Source: Clostridiaceae bacterium
GTDB taxonomy: Bacteria; Bacillota; Clostridia; Lachnospirales; Lachnospiraceae
DNA: 32,942 bases
Assembly: GCA_910574345.1 (NCBI GenBank)
Contig: CAJSZV010000037.1
Coordinates: forward strand, 1-32,942
Direction: 5' to 3'
Part shown: one piece after another, positions 27,448 to 32,942 of the stretch
How positions within the stretch are numbered: position 1 is the first letter of the stretch
Layout of the letters: each line of letters begins with the position of its first letter
Translations under genes and position numbers: made by a program
The notes under the pieces: generated by a model
Database searches by the model: none
Seen by the model: only the letters and a program-made list of their open reading frames with translations
Told to the model about the DNA's origin: nothing

Positions 27448-28242
27448 TTACTGCACTTCCCTAATCCTCCTTACCGCTGTTTCATAATACCCCGGATTGA
27501 TTTCCGCACCTAAATAACGTCTTTCGGTTGCTATTGCTGCCAGTGCGGTACTCCCTGTCCCCATAAAACCGTCAAATACTAATTCCCCCGGCTGGCTGGA
27601 TATTTGGATTAACCATGAAAGAAACTCTACATTCTTAATGGTAGGGTGGTATATGCCATTCTGCTTCTGCCATACGGAATTATAAGTTGCTTTAGGATAT
27701 TCAGAGCCGAACCAACAGGCATTAAACCTTGTTTTATATTTCCTGCTTAATTCCCTGCCTGCATGGAATCTGTTTCCCGCCTTTTTCTTGTTCTGCAGTA
27801 ATGTTGTATGGTTAAAAATCCTCCTTCCTTTCTGGCAGAAAATAATCCACTCTGCATTATTGGCATAGCTGCCTTTTAAATCGCCAATGCCGCCGACCGT
27901 TCCCTTTTCTACAACCATGCAGTTTTTTATGGCAAATCCAGCCTGCCGCAGACATTCATAATGATATGGATAACAGTCAAACCGGGTAAAGAAATACGCA
28001 TGAGCATCATCTTTCAAAATACGATAGCTTTCATGCGCAAACAGTTCATAATCTATTCCCTCATCCCCGTCAAGTACCTGATGCCTGCTGTTAGTGAAAT
28101 TGTTCTGGTAGGAAATTCCATATGGGGGATCGGTGAGTATCATCGACACATATCTGTCCGGCATCTGTGCTACTAATTCCATGCAGTCCATACAATATAT
28201 CTGGTCTGATAAAATAATACTGTTGCCAGTTTCTTCCCCCAT
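27448..28242 (-). CDS. Solitary N6-adenine/N4-cytosine DNA methyltransferase
   Basis: A 264-residue enzyme with catalytic motif IV DPPYG at 38-42 and SAM-binding motif I FMGTGSTALAA at 226-236. This order, catalytic before SAM site, is the beta class (PF01555 type). It transfers a methyl group from SAM to an exocyclic amine in a target site that cannot be read from the sequence. No restriction endonuclease is nearby, so it is an orphan enzyme, plausibly protecting ICE DNA in new hosts or marking it. It starts 3 bases after the VirB4 stop with GGGAG upstream, inside the transfer operon. TDPPYGISYQNNF and QKQNGIYHPTIK are typical of ICE-borne relatives. Confidence 0.9.
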   Translation of the reverse strand: MGEETGNSIILSDQIYCMDCMELVAQMPDRYVSMILTDPPYGISYQNNFTNSRHQVLDGDEGIDYELFAHESYRILKDDAHAYFFTRFDCYPYHYECLRQAGFAIKNCMVVEKGTVGGIGDLKGSYANNAEWIIFCQKGRRIFNHTTLLQNKKKAGNRFHAGRELSRKYKTRFNACWFGSEYPKATYNSVWQKQNGIYHPTIKNVEFLSWLIQISSQPGELVFDGFMGTGSTALAAIATERRYLGAEINPGYYETAVRRIREVQ

Positions 28243-28245
28243 ATT

Positions 28246-30732
28246 TTATTCACTCCCTTTTGCTTCCTCCGGCTTCGTATTCATAATCGCAAAGGTTTTT
28301 GTATCTGCCGGGTACTTATCCACGAATGGGATTACCACGTTGTCAAACAGTATCAGACCGCTTCCCGGCTCGGAATTGGTGACGTGCATGAGCTGTTTTT
28401 CTGACAGTCCTAACTTATCTGCCAGGATATGCTGGTCTTTGGCGTTCTGGTTTAACAGGTACACAAAATCGCTGTTCCCCAAGATGCCCTCAATTTCCTC
28501 CGATTTCAGAAAATCGCCCACATTCTGTGTCAAGCCTGTTGGAATCCCGCCCCACTTTCTGAATCTTTTCCAAATCTCCACCGAGTAAATTGCGGTCTGC
28601 TTTTCTTTCAGGAGCAAATGAAACTCATCACAGTAATATCTTGTGGCAACTTTCCGTTCCCGGTTCTGCGAAACCCTGTTCCAGACCGCATCCTGTACGA
28701 TTAACATTCCAATCTCTTTTAACTGGTTTCCCAAATCACGAATGTCAAAGCACATGATCCGGTTATGGGAATCCACGTTAGTACGGTGGTTGAAATAGTT
28801 CTGCGAACCATGCACATACAAGACAAGGCTGTTGGCAATCCGAACCGCTTTCTGCTTCGCTTCCCTCTGCATCTCCGGCGCAACATCCCTCGGCTCATAC
28901 TTTAACAGCGCATTATACAAATCTTCCAGTATGGGCATATTCTCCGGCTTCGGGTGTTTGAAATACCCGTCATAGATATGCTTGATACAGGTGTCAATGA
29001 TGCCCTTCTCGTCATTTTCCAGACCGTCCTTCCCTCCGGCAATCAAATCGCACAGGGTAATCAGGAAATCGCTCTTTAACTTCAACGCTTCCTTATCCCC
29101 CTTATGGGAGAGCTGAATGTCCATCGGGTTCAGGTAATCCTTTGAGTTAGTGGCAAGCCTTACCACCTGCCCATGAAGCGCCTGCACTAATGGAAAATAC
29201 TCGCCCTCTGGATCGCAGACGATAATATCGTCCTTTGTGATAAGGAAACAGGATAAAATTTCACGCTTTGCGCTGAATGATTTACCACTGCCGGGTGTGC
29301 CCAAAATCACCCCATTCGGTGTACGCAGCCTTTTCCGGTCTGCCATAATCATGTTGTTGGAAAGTGCGTTCAGACCGTAATAAATGGCGGGGGCGGGCAT
29401 GAAAAGCTCCTGTGTGCAGAAGGGTACAAGGACAGCGGCGCTTTTTGTGGTGAGGTTTCTTTCAATCCCCACCTCATTACAGCCAATCGGCGCACTTGCC
29501 ATTAACCCCTGTTCCTGTAAATACTGCAAACACCGCAGGTTGCAGTTTGCCTGCTGGATAATGCCGGACACCCTCTGCGTCAGGTTCTCCAGTTCCCGCT
29601 TCGTCCTCCCGTAACAGGCAATGAGGAACGTCATCTTGATAAGTTTCTGGTTGCTTGTGTTCAAATCGTCCAGAAGCTCCAGCGTGTCCTTCTCATAAGT
29701 CACGATGTCCGTAGGCAGAATATCCATATCGTAGCCGCTTCTGACTGCCTTCTTCTGTTCCTCTATTTTCATTTTCTGAATGTCGGTGAGCGCACGTTTT
29801 ATCATCTTGATTGCTTCCACCGGATCAATGGTCTGCATATGCATGGTAAGTGTGAGGTTATCGTCAATATCCAGCAGCTTCTTAACCATCTCGTCCGTAA
29901 ACTTCGGCGCAATCATATCAAGGTAAGACACACTCCCATAGATGCTGCCGGACTTAAAGCGGCTCGGATAGCGGAAGTCAAACCCCGGTGGGGCGATATA
30001 GTCCTTGACCGACTTCCCGGATTCTGACAGCTCCTTAAACGAAAAACGGAAAGGCTCCATTGTACCCTGATTGAAATACTCATGCAGGATACGCAGCCTT
30101 TCCTTCCCGTCAAGACCTCTGGCGTTTGTGCCGATATTGTTTAAGTTGTGTACCACATCCTTCTCGATATTGCTTAACTTGCTCTTTGCTTCCCTGTACC
30201 CGGCGCTTTCCACGCCAAAAATCAGATATTTTGATTTGATGATGCCATTGTTGCCCTTTGCCGACTGGTGCTTTAACATCTGCGTGTATTCGTCACGAAT
30301 ATCGTCAAACGCATCGCCCTGTAAGGAAATGTCAAACTGCTCCGCAAGAGCCTGCTCGCTGACCTGCCTGTTAAATAAGAACAACTGGAACTTTATGGAC
30401 GGATCGAAGTAGTTAATCAGTTTGCTGTATTCTTCCAGAATATCCGCCTGATCCTCCACCTCCAGCAAGTCATAGTTGATGTCAAAGAACTCCACCATTT
30501 TCGTGTAATAACTGTCCGCCACCTGACAGATGCCGTCCCGGTACATTTTTTTGAATGTAATGGTTTTCTGTGCGGTGTCCGGCTTCGCCTGCTCCTTGCT
30601 GTTCCCGGCAAGCGCACGTTTCAGCTCCGCAAGGCGTTTCTTTTCCGATAAGGTCAGTCCCGCCTTTTCCGGTGTCCGCTTATTTTCCTGCGGTTTTGGC
30701 TTTGCCGCCCCCGCCTTTTGCTTTTTGTTCAA
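28246..30732 (-). CDS. VirB4/TraE-like conjugation ATPase
   Basis: An 828-residue cytoplasmic ATPase that powers the type IV secretion channel. The N-terminal ~430 residues are the VirB4 N-domain (FKKMYRDGICQVADSYYTKMVEFFDINY). The RecA-like motor has Walker A GTPGSGKS at 478-485, CDPEGEYFPLV shortly after, and a Walker B-like YYCDEFHLLL (~680), ending in the family motifs GLTQNVGDFLKSEE and NSDFVYLLNQN. The open frame reaches 30984, but its first 84 codons are a shadow of prgI. AAGGAGG precedes TTG at 30732 by 9 bases and no in-frame ATG fits, so a TTG start overlapping prgI by 53 bases is proposed. Confidence 0.93.
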   Translation of the reverse strand: MNKKQKAGAAKPKPQENKRTPEKAGLTLSEKKRLAELKRALAGNSKEQAKPDTAQKTITFKKMYRDGICQVADSYYTKMVEFFDINYDLLEVEDQADILEEYSKLINYFDPSIKFQLFLFNRQVSEQALAEQFDISLQGDAFDDIRDEYTQMLKHQSAKGNNGIIKSKYLIFGVESAGYREAKSKLSNIEKDVVHNLNNIGTNARGLDGKERLRILHEYFNQGTMEPFRFSFKELSESGKSVKDYIAPPGFDFRYPSRFKSGSIYGSVSYLDMIAPKFTDEMVKKLLDIDDNLTLTMHMQTIDPVEAIKMIKRALTDIQKMKIEEQKKAVRSGYDMDILPTDIVTYEKDTLELLDDLNTSNQKLIKMTFLIACYGRTKRELENLTQRVSGIIQQANCNLRCLQYLQEQGLMASAPIGCNEVGIERNLTTKSAAVLVPFCTQELFMPAPAIYYGLNALSNNMIMADRKRLRTPNGVILGTPGSGKSFSAKREILSCFLITKDDIIVCDPEGEYFPLVQALHGQVVRLATNSKDYLNPMDIQLSHKGDKEALKLKSDFLITLCDLIAGGKDGLENDEKGIIDTCIKHIYDGYFKHPKPENMPILEDLYNALLKYEPRDVAPEMQREAKQKAVRIANSLVLYVHGSQNYFNHRTNVDSHNRIMCFDIRDLGNQLKEIGMLIVQDAVWNRVSQNRERKVATRYYCDEFHLLLKEKQTAIYSVEIWKRFRKWGGIPTGLTQNVGDFLKSEEIEGILGNSDFVYLLNQNAKDQHILADKLGLSEKQLMHVTNSEPGSGLILFDNVVIPFVDKYPADTKTFAIMNTKPEEAKGSE

Positions 30733-31087
30733 GGAAACATACCTCCTTCCTGATTTTTTCCCGTTCCTCCAACTGCTTGTAAAGGTTTTCCGATTTATAC
30801 GGTCTGATTCCCGGCGTGAGTACCTTCTGCCGGAGCATGAAGTATAATATCTTCTCTGCCGGGAAACCGTCTTTTTCATACATTGCCAAAAAGAAGAATG
30901 GCAGCATTGCGCCCACCATGATAAGCGCCGCCCCCTGTGTGCCCAATACCCCTTTGGTAAGGAAGTATAAGGGTATGCCCACAAGCGCTGCGCCGGAAAA
31001 ACAGATAATCTGCCTTCTGGTAAGGTTCAACGCCACTTTTGTCTTGATTCCACTCAGGTCTTTCGGCACTGGTACGGATATTGCCAT
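30680..31087 (-). CDS. PrgI family membrane protein
   Basis: A 135-residue protein beginning MAISVPVPKDLSGIKTK, the usual PrgI start. Two adjacent transmembrane helices (IICFSGAALVGIPLYFL and ALIMVGAMLPFFFLAMY, ~35-80) are followed by a cytoplasmic basic tail. It is the small VirB3-like partner of the VirB4 ATPase in Gram-positive type IV systems. An open frame extends 20 codons further up, but AAAGGAG lies 6 bases before the ATG at 31087. The 3' end overlaps the VirB4 start, suggesting translational coupling. Confidence 0.9.
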   Translation of the reverse strand: MAISVPVPKDLSGIKTKVALNLTRRQIICFSGAALVGIPLYFLTKGVLGTQGAALIMVGAMLPFFFLAMYEKDGFPAEKILYFMLRQKVLTPGIRPYKSENLYKQLEEREKIRKEVCFLEQKAKGGGGKAKTAGK

Positions 31088-31136
31088 AGTCTGCTCCTTT
31101 CGTGGGCAATGCCCGCCAAGTACAGTAATTTTGTAC

Positions 31137-32009
31137 TCAATGGGCATTGAAAATTGATTTTGATAATGAGCCTGTCTTGAATAAGCTGAAACAGAGGATT
31201 ACGGTATATGCCGCAACCGACCATAATGCGCTGTGTAAATTGCCTGCCACTGCCACGCTTGCCACAAGCACAGCATAGATCGCCACGCACACCATGATAA
31301 AGAACCCCTGAAAGGCAAGTGCGACAAGCCCTTTTAAGTAATTCGTCCCGATTGTACCCCATTCCCGGTTGGTGACTGTCGCTGCCGGGATTGGGGCAAC
31401 TGACACATAAAGGTATATTTCAATCATGCGCCCATATAAAATGACGGTGATGAGGACGGACATGATTTTCATACATAAGCTGATGACCATAGTTTCCATG
31501 CCAAGACCGATAAGCTCCCCTATCCCCATCGTGTCAATCTGGTTATTGAACATGGTGGTAAGGGTAGCCTGTACGTCAAGGCTTGTGGAGCCTGATATGG
31601 AAGATGCCGCCTGTGTCACCACATGGCTTCCCACATCAAACACCGCCATGACTATATCAAAGGTCTTGGAAAGCAGCATGACAGCGATACAAGCCTTAAA
31701 TAAAAAACGGAAGAACAGGCTTGTATCAAAGTCATGCATATTGTTTTTGTCGATTACCATTGTTATCAGCTCATAGATCAGCACAAAACTGATTATCATG
31801 CCTGCTATGGGTACTACCACGTTCTCCGAAAGCGTCCGTATCATGCTGAATATGCCGGAGTTCCATGTGCTGGGTGTCTTGCTGACCTCCCCCGCAATCG
31901 TCCCGACCTTATCATTGACATCGGAGAACATGGTATCAAGGTTGCTAAGCACCCACCCCTGCAGCATCTCCTTTATGAAATCAGTGATTTTGTCTATGAT
32001 GCCGCCCAT
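31137..32009 (-). CDS. TrbL/VirB6-like polytopic membrane protein
   Basis: A 290-residue inner-membrane protein with about six transmembrane segments (VVVPIAGMIISFVLIYEL, FLFKACIAVMLLSKTFDIVMAVF, MKIMSVLITVILYG, LVALAFQGFFIMVCVAIYAVLVASVAVA and a last helix near the C-terminus). A conserved-looking YLYVSVAPIPAATVTNREWG loop lies between them. Such proteins form the membrane pore part of the mating channel. The gene starts 5 bases after the Maff2 stop without a clear ribosome site, so it is probably translated by coupling. It precedes prgI, the usual order. Confidence 0.88.
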   Translation of the reverse strand: MGGIIDKITDFIKEMLQGWVLSNLDTMFSDVNDKVGTIAGEVSKTPSTWNSGIFSMIRTLSENVVVPIAGMIISFVLIYELITMVIDKNNMHDFDTSLFFRFLFKACIAVMLLSKTFDIVMAVFDVGSHVVTQAASSISGSTSLDVQATLTTMFNNQIDTMGIGELIGLGMETMVISLCMKIMSVLITVILYGRMIEIYLYVSVAPIPAATVTNREWGTIGTNYLKGLVALAFQGFFIMVCVAIYAVLVASVAVAGNLHSALWSVAAYTVILCFSLFKTGSLSKSIFNAH

Positions 32010-32014
32010 TTATC

Positions 32015-32230
32015 TTATGAAAACAGGCTGGAAAGCTGTGGGATCACCGTCTGCGCCACAATGATAATGCCTCCTCCACTCATAAGCTGCTTGATTCCCT
32101 GTGATTTTGCGCCCGGATTGTCATTCCCGTATCCCTCAAGCAGATTGATAACGCCCCATACGCCAACGCCTGCTCCGATTGCTGTTACGACTGTCTTTAA
32201 TCCTGTTACCGCTGTTGTAAAAAATGCCAT
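32015..32230 (-). CDS. Maff2 family small membrane protein
   Basis: A 71-residue protein starting MAFFTTAVTGLKTVVTAIGAG, which matches the Maff2 family named for this start. Two hydrophobic segments (~5-30 and ~50-70) flank a short polar loop (EGYGNDNPGAKSQGIKQL). Size, topology and position before the VirB6-like gene suggest a VirB2/TrbC pilin-like subunit, an inference from context. AGAGGT lies about 7 bases before the ATG at 32230; the frame continues 20 codons upstream but without a ribosome site. Confidence 0.88.
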   Translation of the reverse strand: MAFFTTAVTGLKTVVTAIGAGVGVWGVINLLEGYGNDNPGAKSQGIKQLMSGGGIIIVAQTVIPQLSSLFS

Positions 32231-32298
32231 GTTTCTACCTCTTTCTTTCTCAAAAATAGTTTTTGTCTGGTTTCTGAAAGAGTTTTTCATGTTAAAAT

Positions 32299-32329
32299 GC
32301 CCTGCCTTATGGTAAAATAAAGACAGGGC
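32299..32329 (-). terminator. Terminator between the coupling protein and Maff2 genes
   Basis: Arms GCCCTG..CTT and AAG..CAGGGC with an AT-rich loop are followed by ATTTTAA on the minus strand. The 281-base gap 32231-32511 also holds the 25-bp repeat; an open frame across it (32287-32487) ends inside this hairpin and lacks a ribosome site, so no gene is called. The downstream channel genes thus need readthrough or their own promoter. Confidence 0.6.
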
Positions 32330-32437
32330 AATCCTTTAGGAAGAACCCTGCGGGCATCCGGCACATTCAGTTTGGCGATTGGCTGTGCCGGGCGCTTTGT
32401 TTTTGTCCTTTCCCAAGTACATTCAAAACTCCGTTCC

Positions 32438-32462
32438 ACTTCTGGACTTTTTGTCCAAAAGT
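32438..32462. repeat. 25-bp palindromic repeat, copy A
   Basis: Identical to 27191-27215 over all 25 bases (arms ACTTCTGGAC / GTCCAAAAGT, TTTTT spacer), here in the non-coding gap after the coupling protein gene. Confidence 0.8.
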
Positions 32463-32511
32463 TTTGTAGCTGGTTGACGGGTTCCATATTCAGTTTTTCA
32501 ATATTCAGTTG

Positions 32512-32832
32512 TCATGCTTCAATCACGCCTGCATCCTCCACCTCATCAACGGTGTCATTGTCCCTGACTTTCGCTTTACACAGGTTCTTTACATATTTTT
32601 CGATGTCTAAGGCGTTCTTGTCATCAAAATCGGACAGAAGGCGGTACTGCTTATGCTTTGTGATGTCAAACTTATTGGAGAAAAAAGGTCTTACCCCTCT
32701 AAGCTGCATGATGCACTTCCCTCCGTCCATGACTGCAATCTCATCTTGGCTCATAAGCTCTTTCCCGGTCTTTTGATAATTTAAACCGTAGGACTGCGAT
32801 GTACCCCTTGTGTCAGAGGTATTGTAAAGGTC
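32512..32832 (-). CDS. VirD4/TcpA-like coupling protein, 3' exon
   Basis: The last 106 residues (DLYNTSDTRGTSQSYGLNYQKTGKELMSQDEIAVMDGGKCI, then QLRGVRPFFSNKFDITKHKQY) match the C-terminal end of the VirD4-type coupling ATPase of Clostridia ICEs. This protein brings the relaxase-DNA complex to the secretion channel; the MDGGKCIMQLRG stretch belongs to the second half of the motor domain. The open frame continues to 32913 only because it reads into the intron. The exon starts with the complete codon GAC at 32832, right after the intron 3' end. An acidic tail (DNDTVDEVEDAG) follows. The rest of the gene lies beyond the window. Confidence 0.88.
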   Translation of the reverse strand, partial: DLYNTSDTRGTSQSYGLNYQKTGKELMSQDEIAVMDGGKCIMQLRGVRPFFSNKFDITKHKQYRLLSDFDDKNALDIEKYVKNLCKAKVRDNDTVDEVEDAGVIEA

Positions 32833-32942
32833 ATGAGGTAAGCGCCTCGTGGACGCTCCCTCCCGAACCGTGCGGGCACCTCTCGATGCACACGGCTCTC
32901 CATATGCCATCAACTAACAAAATCAGTCTTTTCCGTGTATCT
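32833..32942 (-). mobile_element. Group II intron 3 (3' end only), interrupting the coupling protein gene
   Basis: The last 110 bases of a group II intron: domain V at 32865-32898, then a GGGAGGGAG linker, a domain VI hairpin and the terminal CTTACCTCAT. The same terminal ten bases and a very similar domain V/linker occur in intron 1, so they are relatives. The 5' part and any maturase gene lie outside the window. Confidence 0.85.
32865..32898 (-). other. Domain V of group II intron 3
   Basis: A 34-nt hairpin from GAGCCGTGTGCATC through a GAGA loop to GCCCGCACGGTTC. It fits the consensus closely and carries the same loop type as intron 1. Confidence 0.85.

Noticed and set aside
32287-32487. 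A 66-codon gene between the coupling protein and Maff2 genes
   Set aside because: It has no ribosome site, its 3' end lies in a terminator hairpin, it contains the 25-bp DNA repeat in another frame than elsewhere, and the product matches nothing recognised.

Overview
The window is a stretch of an integrative and conjugative element (ICE) of the Tn1549/CTn type from a gut-type Clostridia (Bacillota). The assignment rests on the gene set and its order, on strong AGGAGG-like ribosome sites, and on moderate-GC backbone genes. Every convincing gene is on the minus strand, so transcription runs from the right edge to the left. No integrase, relaxase or oriT is inside the window. Product names come from motif and family recognition, not from a database search.

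Right to left: the window opens inside a group II intron that interrupts the VirD4/TcpA-like coupling protein gene. The mating-channel genes follow: a Maff2 small membrane protein, a TrbL/VirB6-like polytopic protein, PrgI and a VirB4 ATPase. Next come a solitary N6/N4 DNA methyltransferase, a large membrane-anchored M23 + NlpC/P60 cell-wall hydrolase, a DUF4315 coiled coil, a DUF4366 surface protein, topoisomerase III and a small XRE-type regulator. Then comes a huge methylase-like/SNF2 helicase gene. Two further group II introns split it, but the three exons join in frame into one polypeptide of about 3075 residues. Left of it are a DUF6674 coiled-coil protein and a 68-codon stump of an ArdC-like gene, which stops at a perfect 26-bp palindrome near the left edge.

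Two visibly AT-rich genes sit as cargo between backbone genes, each with its own promoter candidate and terminator. One is a SIR2-domain protein (1425-3908) with the full NADase motif set and a long unassigned C-terminus. The other is an ApeA-like protein with a C-terminal HEPN RNase motif (18663-20120). Both fit abortive-infection phage defence.

Other unusual items are a tnpV-like gene overprinted in another frame on the disordered linker of the helicase, a 25-bp palindromic repeat present three times and read in different frames, a charged C-terminal tail shared by the helicase and the DUF6674 protein, and three group II introns in two conjugation genes within 33 kb. Full conjugation may therefore depend on RNA splicing.
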